Shown here in pieces: positions 1-6,102 of a stretch of 6,886 nucleotides of DNA (position 1 is its first letter; every line of letters begins with the position of its first letter). The stretch is from Limisphaerales bacterium (lineage in GTDB: Bacteria > Verrucomicrobiota > Verrucomicrobiia > Limisphaerales > UBA11358). Made by a program: the position numbers and the translations under genes. The stretch spans positions 1 through 6,886 of the forward strand of contig DMQW01000413.1 in assembly GCA_003455565.1 (NCBI GenBank). Direction: 5' to 3'. The notes beneath the pieces are model-generated. The model did no database searches. It saw only the letters and a program-made list of their open reading frames with translations, and was not told where the DNA came from.

Positions 1-158
1 GACAAATACATCGCGTTCTACGCGGAGTATCTCGATCGCGCGACCGCGAACGCTGTCGCCGGTTTTGTTCTCGAACCGATTCAAGGCTGGGGCGGATCAG
101 TGACGCCGCTCAACACTATCGGGATGTTTGCCTCCTGGAGGTTCGCCACGGGATTCTA
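1..158 (+). pseudogene. class III (PLP-dependent) aminotransferase fragment, truncated at both ends
   Basis: Frame 1 reads DKYIAFYAEYLDRATANAVA and then GFVLEPIQGWGGSVTP. The EPIQGxGG block is the hallmark segment of class III pyridoxal-phosphate aminotransferases (the GABA, ornithine and acetylornithine aminotransferase fold), usually found about 200 residues into a 400-460 residue protein. In intact members a stretch ending RHGILL.ADEV follows. Here frame 1 runs into a TAG at 157-159, but frame 3 from about 117 gives YRDVCLLEVRHGIL, so the expected RHGIL block is present after a frame change somewhere around 112-117. The catalytic lysine region downstream is absent, because Kelch-type sequence starts at once. 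The 5' part lies outside the window. The substrate cannot be told from this fragment. What is seen is the two blocks and the frame change; calling it a dead gene is inference, but well supported by the missing C-terminal half. Confidence 0.72.
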
Positions 159-811
159 GCCACGCGGGCCTTGCCGCCACTCCCCAGTCCTTTAGCTTAC
201 GGTTGCGATGCCCTGCTTAATGATGTGCTTTATGTTGCTGGCGGTCAGGAAGCGCCGGATTCGACTTCCGCGTTGCGGCGGTTCTGGGCGCTGGATCTCC
301 GGGCATCCCATCTCCAATGGCGCGAACTCGAGCCCTGGCCCGGTCCAGCCCGCATGTTGGCGGTGGCCGCAGTGCAAGACGGGGCATTTTTTCTGGTCAG
401 CGGCACCGATCTGACGATGGATTCTCACGGCAAGGTCGCGCGCTCATATTTGCGGGATGCCTATCGCTTTAATCCAGCGACGGGTTGGAAACGTATTGCC
501 GATGTGCCCAAGCCCGTCGTGGCGGCTCCTTCCCCCCAGCGGCCCCCTTCGCCCGTTCAAAAATCCTGGTGCTGGGAGCCGACGATGGCTCGACCACCGG
601 GTTCCAACCTCTTGAGTTGCATCCGGGATTTTCCAAAGACATGTTTATTTATGACACCCGAGACAATTATTGGCACTCTGTCGGCCAGGCGCCTGTCTCG
701 TGCGCGGCGATTCCCATGGTCGAATGGAAGCAACGCTTTGTCATCCCCAGCGGTGAATTGCGCCTGGGCGTGCGTTTTCCACAAGTTTGGGCGGTGGTGC
801 CCGAATATTAG
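159..811 (+). pseudogene. Kelch beta-propeller protein, cyclically permuted mutarotase type, 5'-truncated and frameshifted
   Basis: Frame 3 from about 165 reads ALPPLPSPLAYGCDALLNDV, then LYVAGG, FWALDLR, WRELEPWPGPARMLAVAAVQ, FFLVSG, YLRDAYRFNPATGWKRIADV and PKPVVAAPS. Frame 2 from about 536 continues with PAAPFARSKILVLGADDG, GFQPLELHPGFSKDMFIYDT and RFVIPSGELRLGVRFPQVW, ending at TAG 809-811. These are Kelch blades (a GG or G-D/E pair after a hydrophobic strand, W about 20 residues later) in the order found in bacterial cyclically permuted mutarotases related to N-acetylneuraminate epimerase, which interconvert sugar anomers and are often exported. Family members run well over 300 residues; about 215 remain, and the N-terminal blades and any signal peptide are missing. 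The nearest in-frame start is TTG 171, inside a blade, so it is probably not a real start. The frame switch lies in the C run at 532-537: one missing C explains it. The sialic-acid specificity is not demonstrated. Confidence 0.75.
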
Positions 812-815
812 CGAT

Positions 816-831
816 CGGATCGGCTGATCCG
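816..831 (+). terminator. short stem-loop after the Kelch remnant, possible terminator
   Basis: CGGATC pairs perfectly with GATCCG around the loop GGCT, 5 bases after the Kelch stop codon. It is followed by GCTTGATTTG, which is only mildly T-rich, so it is a poor match to a classical intrinsic terminator. Position supports a 3'-end role; the missing U-tract argues against it. Confidence 0.25.
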
Positions 832-1003
832 GCTTGATTTGAATATCAGAAGTGAAATTCTCAGGAGTAAAATAATATTTTTGGCATCCCACATGGGCAT
901 GGCTATTGAGTGAACGGGATGGTTCTCCGAAGGAATCGGCGTCCCGGCAGCAAAATGAATTTGAGGATTCTGCGGTTTTATAGCGGATAAAGAAATGCAA
1001 ATA

Positions 1004-1033
1004 CAAGGCACATGAAAGCAAGGCACATGAAAG
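1004..1033. repeat. 15-bp perfect tandem duplication
   Basis: CAAGGCACATGAAAG occurs twice back to back (1004-1018 and 1019-1033). Being five codons long, it leaves all reading frames unchanged; in frame 3 it gives KAHES twice. It lies at the left edge of the Type ISP remnant, where homology is no longer recognisable. It looks like a recent replication-slippage product. Confidence 0.9.
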
Positions 1034-1537
1034 TTCTTTTTCTAGCCGCCGTTCTGGCGTCGGCCATTTCAACGAACGCCCACCCGTCTACAACGCAGGC
1101 AAAATCACCGCCAACCTTTCGCCTGCCGCCCGCGCGTATCTCGCCAAACTCGGCACCCAGAATCCCGATGACGACACGGACACGGCGGCTTTGATTTGGA
1201 TGCACGCGCTTGCCATCGGTTATTCGCCAGCGTATCTCGCGGAAAACGCTGATGGTGTTCGTCAGGATTGGCCGCGAATTCCATTGCCGGATTCCAAAGT
1301 TGCGTTACTTGCCTCCGCTGAATTGGGCAAACAATTGCCGCTTTGCTCGACACCGAAACGCCATTGACCGGTGTTGCCAACGGAAATGTCCGCCCGGAAC
1401 TGAAGACGATCGCGGTGTTATCCTCGACTGCAAATCTTTCCATCACTGCCGGCTGGGGCCACGCGGGGCAGAACGGCGTGACGATGCCCGGCAAAGGCAA
1501 ATTGGAAACGCGCGCGTTCACGGCGGAGGAATTGGTC

Positions 1538-1608
1538 GTAGCGGCGGTCGGGAGACCGCCGCAAACTTCCAACGATTCAGTCGCCGGCGGACTGCCGTCC
1601 GCCGCTAC
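1538..1608. repeat. REP-like inverted pair (BIME architecture), two facing GTAG hairpins
   Basis: The left unit (1538-1560) is GTAG, one C, then stem GGCGGTC, loop GGGA and stem GACCGCC. The right unit (1586-1608) is its near-mirror: stem GGCGGAC, loop TGCC, stem GTCCGCC, one G, then CTAC. The units match in inverted orientation at 20 of 23 positions and are separated by 25 bp. Two of the three differences form one compensated base pair (T-A in the left stem, A-T in the right), and the third is in the loop, so each unit keeps a perfect 7-bp stem. A 5' GTAG before a short hairpin, in facing pairs, is the known architecture of REP sequences mobilised by REP-associated tyrosine transposases (RAYT/TnpA-REP). 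No such transposase is visible in the window. The element lies inside the Type ISP remnant, leaves the frame open, and replaces or interrupts a poorly conserved segment between GKGKL and the IGGYQVIKKW block. Confidence 0.75.
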
Positions 1609-1963
1609 AATCCTCGGCACCGCCACGCATGACATTTTCATGAACGAAGCCGCCTGCTGGCGCAACATGCCCGCGCCGGTCTGGGATTACACCATCGGCG
1701 GTTATCAGGTCATCAAGAAATGGCTGTCGTATCGCGAGCACGATTTGCTCGGTCGCCCGCTCACGCCGGACGAGGCGCGCGAAGTCACGCACATGGCCCG
1801 CCGCATCGCCGCCTTGATTCTGCTCCAGCCGGAATTGGACAAGAATTATCAGTCGGTGAAAGCGGCCACGGCGGATTGGAATCTGCCCAAGCCATGAAAA
1901 AATCAGCGGGCATGGCGGCTATGAAATCAATCTCAACATTGCCGGAATGGGGAAAGTGAACCG

Positions 1964-2626
1964 ATGCACCGTCATTCCTCCCTCGACGATGGCAAAGCGA
2001 ATTCGCTGGTGTTCACATTTCCCAAAGCGCTTAACAAAGATGAAGACTTCGCCGCACCGGAACCTGATTTTTTCAAGTGGTTGGATAAAGCTTTGTTTTT
2101 GGATGTGGCCATTTCGGGGGATGAGGCGGAGGACAGCAGCCTGACAGGGCCGGAGCGGGACCCGGTTTCGGCGATGAAGGATTCGGCCATGGGAAATTCC
2201 ATTCTGGCAAATTGGCTGTCCGACGTTCGCAAGGGGATGGAACAGGACGGTGAATTGACGGAAGCCGCCATAAAAATTCCCTTCCATGGCAAACCGAACA
2301 AACTGTCGTTGGATTTGGCGGAACTGCGTTTGCGCTTGTCGCAAAATTCCGACGGGGCGGACGCAGCCGCCCGACGAGAGGAAAATAAGAAACAGGCACT
2401 GGCATATATTGACCGCGAACTGCGGATGCTGGAATGGGGCAAGGAAGATTGCAAGCAGCGGGAAATGGCGGAGGAAGAAGCGCAGCAGGCGGCGGCGGTG
2501 CTGCCATCGCTGGCAGTGTTGGACAAAATCATGCGCTACGAGACCAAGCTGGAGCGGTTGCAGCGGATGCGACAGGGCGAGGCGGTGCCGCCGCCGCTGA
2601 CGCTGGAGGTGTCGGAAAGGCCCTGA
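1964..2626 (+). CDS. hypothetical protein with charged, coiled-coil-like C-terminal half
   Basis: An uninterrupted 220-codon frame starts at ATG 1964, with GGGGAAAG 7 bases upstream as a weak ribosome-binding candidate, and ends at TGA 2624-2626. Residues 1-60 are mixed, with an aromatic cluster (DFFKWLDKALFLDV). Residues about 105-200 are rich in Glu, Lys, Arg, Gln and Ala with heptad-like leucines (ELRLRLSQ, YIDRELRMLEW, QREMAEEEAQQAAAV), predicting long helices or a coiled coil. The tail reads LPSLAVLDKIMRYETKLERL, then QRMRQGEAVPPPLTLEV. That tail resembles a group of soluble hypothetical proteins I associate with Verrucomicrobiota and Planctomycetota, with RYE..LER..YRA...LERLQR.R.GE; compared with that pattern this copy seems about 11 residues short. 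There is no signal peptide, membrane segment or catalytic motif, and no function is proposed. An antisense 420-codon frame overlaps it but looks like a shadow. Confidence 0.6.
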   Translation: MHRHSSLDDGKANSLVFTFPKALNKDEDFAAPEPDFFKWLDKALFLDVAISGDEAEDSSLTGPERDPVSAMKDSAMGNSILANWLSDVRKGMEQDGELTEAAIKIPFHGKPNKLSLDLAELRLRLSQNSDGADAAARREENKKQALAYIDRELRMLEWGKEDCKQREMAEEEAQQAAAVLPSLAVLDKIMRYETKLERLQRMRQGEAVPPPLTLEVSERP

Positions 2627-2719
2627 ATGAAAAAACCATTTTTGCCAAACGAACCAATCTTGTCCGCGCTGTCCGCGAAAAGGTTGCTTGATAAAACTTG
2701 AACCCATATCGTCTGCCCG

Positions 2720-3592
2720 ATGAATGTCCATCACCTCGAACTTTTTTATTACGTTGCCAAACATGGCGGCATCATGCCGGCGGTGCGCAACATTCCTTAC
2801 GGCATCCAGCAGCCGGCGGTGAGCGCACAGGTGGCGCAGCTCGAAGAATTTTTGGGCGTGACTTTGTTCTAGCGTCGTCCGTTTGCGCTGACGCCGGCGG
2901 GCGAAAAGCTTTACGAATTCATCGCGCCGTTTTTTTCCAATCTGGACAACGTGGCCGGTGAACTGCAAGGCGGCCAGGCGCGGCATTTCCGGCTGGGCGC
3001 CTCGACGATTGTGTTGCGCGATCATCTGCCGCAGTTGTTGCAGGGCGTAAAAAAGAAATTTCCTGGCGTGAAAATTTCGCTGCGCGAGGGCTACGCCGCG
3101 CGGCTGGGGGAACTGCTGGCGAAGGACGAGGTGGACATGGTGATCACGCTGGTGGATCGCAAACCGCCGGCCGGGTTTCAATCGGTGGTGCTGCTGGAAC
3201 TGCCGATGATTTTGCTGGTGCCAAAAATGAGTAAACTAAAATCGGCGGAGGAACTCTGGCAGCGCGACAAAATCAATGAGCCGTTGATCTGCCTGCCCGC
3301 GCAGGAGTTGCTGACCAAAATGTTTCAGGCAAAACTTGCCGGGCTGGAGGTGGAATGGTTTCCGACGATTGAGGCGAGTTCAACAGATTTGATTGAAACG
3401 TATGTGGCGGGCAGTCTGGGCCTCGGGCTTTCGGTGGCGGTTCCAAAAAAGAAACTGCCGGAAAATGTGCGGGTGCTGCCATTAAAAGATTTCCCCCCGG
3501 TATTGATTGGTGTATTGTGGCGTGGCAAAAACACGCCGTTGCAGGACACATTTCTGGACATGGCGAGACAACGAGCGAAGGAGTTGGTTTGA
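2720..3592 (+). pseudogene. LysR-type transcriptional regulator gene interrupted by TAG at codon 51
   Basis: From ATG 2720 the frame reads MNVHHLELFYYVAKHGG, the first helix of a LysR DNA-binding domain, then YGIQQPAVSAQVAQLEEFLG, the helix-turn-helix recognition and linker region, then VTLF, a TAG at 2870-2872, and RRPFALTPAGEK. LysR proteins have LF.R..F.LT.AG at exactly this place, usually LFQRRP here, so TAG most simply comes from CAG by one C-to-T change. The rest is intact to TGA 3590-3592. Residues about 90-290 form the periplasmic-binding-protein-like effector domain (FRLGAS, LPQLLQGVKKKFPGVKISLR, EVDMVITLVDRKP, LILLVP-like strand, LIETYVAGSLGLGLSVAVP). Total length of 290 codons is normal for the family. 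A GTG at 2951 could restart translation but would give an effector domain without DNA binding. LysR proteins are homodimeric or tetrameric DNA-binding regulators; the target and inducer are unknown. Read-through, suppression or a sequence error are alternatives. Confidence 0.85.
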
Positions 3593-3718
3593 ATTGCGGC
3601 TGGTTTCAGGACAAAAACCGGCGGAGTTGGCACAGAAACCGCCCATCGGAAGCAAATCACCGTCAGAAACGCGGCTTGGCGCAGCAACTGCTGAATGAGG
3701 GGAACGCAAAATTGCGGC

Positions 3719-3747
3719 TTGTATCAGAAATTAAACAACTATATAAA
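3719..3747 (+). promoter_or_regulatory. possible sigma-70-like promoter for the pilus operon
   Basis: TTGTAT (3719-3724) and TATAAA (3742-3747) are separated by 17 bp inside the AT-rich end of the 160-bp gap between the LysR gene and pilM. The -10 matches the consensus at 5 of 6 positions, the -35 at only 3 of 6. Transcription would start at about 3754-3755, on or next to the chosen pilM ATG, implying a leaderless or nearly leaderless message. It is a single weak match, without support from other data. Confidence 0.3.
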
Positions 3748-3754
3748 AAAGCAC

Positions 3755-4846
3755 ATGGCTTTGTCACTGCCATTCCTCAAGCGAGACTCGAGAAAAAAAC
3801 GCGCCCAAATCATTGCCGTTGATCTGGGCAGCCGGACGACCAAGGCGGTTTTGATTGAGCGACGGGGCGAAATTCTCGCCCTGACCCGCTACGTCCTGTT
3901 GGACGCGCCGATTTTCGAGAAAAAAATCTCACCCGAACTGCTGGCCGACCATTTGCGTGCGGTGGCGGATACTTTGGGAAACACGACTAAATTTATCACG
4001 GTGGCGGTGGGCTTGAATGATGCGCTGGTGCGGCAGGTGGAGTTGCCACAAATCCCGATTGATGAGATGCGCCAGATTCTCAAGGTCAACCCCAAGGGTT
4101 ATCTGCAACAAGACCTGCCGAATCATGCGTTTGATTGCTACATCCTGCCGCCCCGCCAACTGCCGACCCCGGGGAAAAATGCCGAGGCGACCCGGGCGGG
4201 AACTGCGACCCCGAAATTAAAAGTCGTGGTCGCGGCCGCGAAGCAACAACTGGTGGCTGATTTTATGCGGGCTGCAAATATCGCGAGCCTGACGATGGAC
4301 GGGATGATCCCCGGAGTGATCGGGCCGATCAACGCCTTTGAACAGGCGTTGCCGGAAGTTTACGCGAAGGAAACCGTCGCTTTGGTTGACATCGGCTTCA
4401 AGCACACTTCCGTGTCGGTTCTGGATCGCGGCGAACTGGCGTTGAACCGCATGATCAATCTCGGTGGCGACCAGCTGACCGCCGGACTGGCGGAAGCCAT
4501 GAGCATCAGCTATGCGGAAGCGGAAGGCATCAAAGTGGGCATGGCCCCGGAAGTGGAATCCGCCTTGCAGATGCAGGTCGTCCCGCTCGGCCGGGAAATC
4601 CGGGCTTCCTTGGATTTCTTTGAACATCAACAAGACCGTCCCGTCACGCAGGTCTATGTCAGCGGCGGTTCGGCGCGGTCGGAAATGATCATCCAGATGC
4701 TGCACGCAGAATTGCTCGCGGAATGTAAAACCTGGAACCCCACCGGCTTTTTGCAACTGGCCTTGCCCGGTCAACAGGCGGTGGAAGTGGATCACATTGC
4801 CCCGCAACTGACGGTGGCCATTGGTGCCGCGCTGGCGGCTTTTTGA
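3755..4846 (+). CDS. pilM: type IV pilus assembly protein PilM (actin-like ATPase)
   Basis: PilM is a cytoplasmic actin/FtsA-fold protein that binds ATP and forms a ring under the inner membrane. It docks on the PilN N-terminal peptide and links the pilus motors to the alignment complex. The 363-residue product shows the fold's nucleotide-binding blocks in order: phosphate-1 IIAVDLGSRTTKAVLIE (Asp about 23), phosphate-2 VDIGFKHTSVSVLDRGEL (Asp about 212) followed by INLGGDQLTAGLAEAM and SYAEAEGIKVG, then the adenosine block VYVSGGSARSEMI (Gly about 304-305) and a C-terminal IAPQLTVAIGAALA. The segment after ELPQIPIDEM (LKVNPKGYLQQDLPNHAFD) differs from the proteobacterial form. ATG 3755 is chosen because MALSLPFLKRDSRKK directly precedes the first strand; an in-frame ATG at 3695 would add 20 residues of unlike sequence. 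No Shine-Dalgarno precedes the start. It is the first gene of a tight pilMNOPQ run. Confidence 0.93.
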   Translation: MALSLPFLKRDSRKKRAQIIAVDLGSRTTKAVLIERRGEILALTRYVLLDAPIFEKKISPELLADHLRAVADTLGNTTKFITVAVGLNDALVRQVELPQIPIDEMRQILKVNPKGYLQQDLPNHAFDCYILPPRQLPTPGKNAEATRAGTATPKLKVVVAAAKQQLVADFMRAANIASLTMDGMIPGVIGPINAFEQALPEVYAKETVALVDIGFKHTSVSVLDRGELALNRMINLGGDQLTAGLAEAMSISYAEAEGIKVGMAPEVESALQMQVVPLGREIRASLDFFEHQQDRPVTQVYVSGGSARSEMIIQMLHAELLAECKTWNPTGFLQLALPGQQAVEVDHIAPQLTVAIGAALAAF

Positions 4847-4849
4847 ACT

Positions 4850-5524
4850 ATGCCTATAAGAATAAATTTACTGGCGGAGGCATTGGCGGAAGAGGATTTT
4901 CGCAGGCGCGATCCGGTGAAGCAGGCCATTTATGTGGGCGCATTGCTCGTCGTGCTTTCGCTGGCGTGGTTCAGTTCAGTATGGCTGAACTACTTGCTGT
5001 CCCAAAGAACGCTCAACCAGATTCAGGGCGAAATCCAAAGCCGCACCAATGAATTCAGCCAGGTGCAAAGCAACCTGAAAAAAGTTTCTGAAGGCCAGCG
5101 ACGGATTGAAGCCCTGCAAAAATTCAGCGAAGCCCGCTTTTTTCAGGGAACCCTGCTGAACGCCGTGCAGCAAATCTATGTTCCCAACGTGCAGTTGACC
5201 CGGTTGCGGCTGGAGCAAAGTTACATCGTCACGTCCGGTTCGGCACCGCGAACCAACAGTTTCGGCGTGGTGGCGGCGCGTCCAGGATCCTCAACCGAGC
5301 GAATTATTCTAATGATTGATGCCAAAGATTTCAGCCAAAACGCTGGCGATCAGGTCAACCGTTACAAGGATGCGATGACCAGTCAGAGCTTTTTCAAATC
5401 CAATCTGAACCAGACCAACGGAGTGCGTCTGGCCGGCACCCCTTCGGCGCTGCAATCCTCGCTGGACGGCAAGCCTTTTGTGCTCTTCACCCTGGAATGT
5501 CGTTTTTCCGATAAAACCCAATGA
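4850..5524 (+). CDS. pilN: type IV pilus inner-membrane protein PilN
   Basis: PilN is a bitopic inner-membrane protein whose short cytoplasmic tail is held by PilM and whose periplasmic domain pairs with PilO. The 224-residue product begins MPIRINLLAEALAEEDFRRR, which carries the INLL motif of the PilM-binding peptide (the following Pro of many PilN proteins is Ala here). One transmembrane helix follows at residues about 27-49 (IYVGALLVVLSLAWFSSVWL). Residues about 50-100 form a coiled coil (LNQIQGEIQSRTNEF, VQSNLKKVSEGQRRIEALQK). The remainder is a periplasmic ferredoxin-like domain with strands such as VQLTRLRLEQSYIV, ERIILMIDAKDF and FVLFTLECRFSD. The start lies 3 bp after the pilM stop and has no Shine-Dalgarno of its own, suggesting translational coupling. 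The stop overlaps the pilO start as ATGA. Sequence identity in this family is low, so the call rests on motif, topology and gene order. Confidence 0.88.
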   Translation: MPIRINLLAEALAEEDFRRRDPVKQAIYVGALLVVLSLAWFSSVWLNYLLSQRTLNQIQGEIQSRTNEFSQVQSNLKKVSEGQRRIEALQKFSEARFFQGTLLNAVQQIYVPNVQLTRLRLEQSYIVTSGSAPRTNSFGVVAARPGSSTERIILMIDAKDFSQNAGDQVNRYKDAMTSQSFFKSNLNQTNGVRLAGTPSALQSSLDGKPFVLFTLECRFSDKTQ

Positions 5525-6096
5525 AACGCCTGTCCCCAGCCAAACGCAACCAGTTGATCCTGGTGATTTTCGTCACGGTGGCCTTGATTGGCACGGTCTA
5601 TCTGTTTTTAATCAGCCCGCAGAACATTGAAATCCGCAAACTGGACGCTGAAACCAGTGGCAAGCACGCCGAGCTTCAAAAAATCAAAGACACCATCAAG
5701 CAGAAAGATGCCACCGGCAAAAAGTTGGACGAAATTTCCCGGCAGCTCAACCTCGCCGAAGAAGACGTTGCCACCGGTGACATCTCGGCCTGGACCTATG
5801 ACACTCTCCGCCGGTTTAAATCCTCATATCATGTGGACATACCCAGCTTCGGCCAGGGAGTGTTAAGCGATGTGGATCTACTCGCTGGTTTTCCCTACCG
5901 GCAGGTCAAGCTTAGCCTGAACGGCACCGCCTATTATCATGATCTGGGCAAATTCGTTTCCGACTTTGAAAACAACTTCCCGCATATGCGGCTGCTCAAT
6001 CTGTCAATCGAGCCGGCCAATAACGCGGCCGGAGAAGCCACGGAACGTTTAAACTTTCATATGGACGTGGTCACGCTGGTCAAACCAAACCCTTGA
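5521..6096 (+). CDS. pilO: type IV pilus inner-membrane protein PilO
   Basis: PilO forms heterodimers with PilN in the periplasm and, with PilP, aligns the inner-membrane motor with the secretin. The 191-residue product has a short basic N-terminus (MKRLSPAKRNQ), one membrane helix at residues about 11-31 (LILVIFVTVALIGTVYLFLI), a coiled coil at about 35-80 (IRKLDAETSGKHAELQKIK, KKLDEISRQLNLAEEDV) and a periplasmic ferredoxin-like domain to the end. Typical PilO features in that domain are GFPYRQVKLSLNGTAYYHDL (compare the G.Y..+..F+.........Y pattern), LGKFVSDFENNFPHMRLLNL and LNFHMDVVTLV. The ATG overlaps the pilN TGA by 4 bp, a classic translational-coupling arrangement. Length is close to the usual 200 residues, and nothing is missing. 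Confidence 0.9.
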   Translation: MKRLSPAKRNQLILVIFVTVALIGTVYLFLISPQNIEIRKLDAETSGKHAELQKIKDTIKQKDATGKKLDEISRQLNLAEEDVATGDISAWTYDTLRRFKSSYHVDIPSFGQGVLSDVDLLAGFPYRQVKLSLNGTAYYHDLGKFVSDFENNFPHMRLLNLSIEPANNAAGEATERLNFHMDVVTLVKPNP

Positions 6097-6102
6097 TACC
6101 CT

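Larger units (their letters stand above)
984..1897 (+). pseudogene. C-terminal specificity-region remnant of a Type ISP restriction-modification enzyme
   Basis: Type ISP enzymes are single-chain proteins of about 1,000-1,600 residues joining nuclease, helicase/translocase, methyltransferase and C-terminal target-recognition parts. Only the last roughly 280 residues are recognisable here. Frame 3 gives VYNAGKITANLSPAARAYLA, IWMHALAIGYSPAYLAENAD, QDWPRIPLPDSK and ASAELGKQ. Frame 2 then gives IAALLDTETPLTGV, NVRPELKTIAV, TAGWGHAG, VTMPGKGKL, PVWDYTIGGYQVIKKWLSYR, EHDLLGRPLTPDEAREV and MARRIAALILLQPELDKNY, ending at TGA 1895-1897. These blocks match my memory of the C-terminal specificity domain of the family. 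The switch is at 1334, where codon CAA of frame 3 shares its last A with ATT of frame 2, so one lost A explains it. The motor, nuclease and methyltransferase parts are absent. Homology is clear from about 1086; frame 3 is open from 984 but that stretch is not recognisable. The gene is also interrupted by the element at 1538-1608. A functional enzyme is excluded. Confidence 0.8.

Noticed and set aside
812..983. Spacer examined for tRNA, small RNA or CRISPR-like structure
   Set aside because: Apart from the 816-831 stem-loop no cloverleaf, repeated unit or strong hairpin was found.
557..1072. A 171-codon minus-strand frame across the Kelch remnant and spacer
   Set aside because: It is antisense to conserved Kelch sequence for half its length, with no recognisable domain and no plausible start context.
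1012..1194. Small frame-1 gene with a signal-peptide-like start (MKARHMKVLFLAAVLASAIS)
   Set aside because: The rest of the frame has no structure and overlaps clear Type ISP protein sequence in frame 3. The hydrophobic start is probably coincidental.
1894..1959. A 21-residue ORF whose ATG overlaps the Type ISP stop (ATGA)
   Set aside because: It is too short, lacks a ribosome-binding site and any recognisable motif, and follows a pseudogene.
2627..2701. A 24-residue ORF starting right after the hypothetical gene's stop, with a 9-bp near-tandem repeat (TGTCCGCGC/TGTCCGCGA)
   Set aside because: No homology or ribosome-binding site is visible, and a repeat this short in GC-rich sequence is expected by chance.
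1919..3181. A 420-codon open frame on the minus strand
   Set aside because: It lies antisense to the 1964-2626 gene and the LysR gene. The product is dominated by His, Arg, Gln and Phe with no recognisable domain, as expected from the reverse frame of GC-rich coding sequence.
4217..4807. A 196-codon minus-strand frame
   Set aside because: It is a shadow of pilM, whose conserved actin-fold motifs lie on the other strand.
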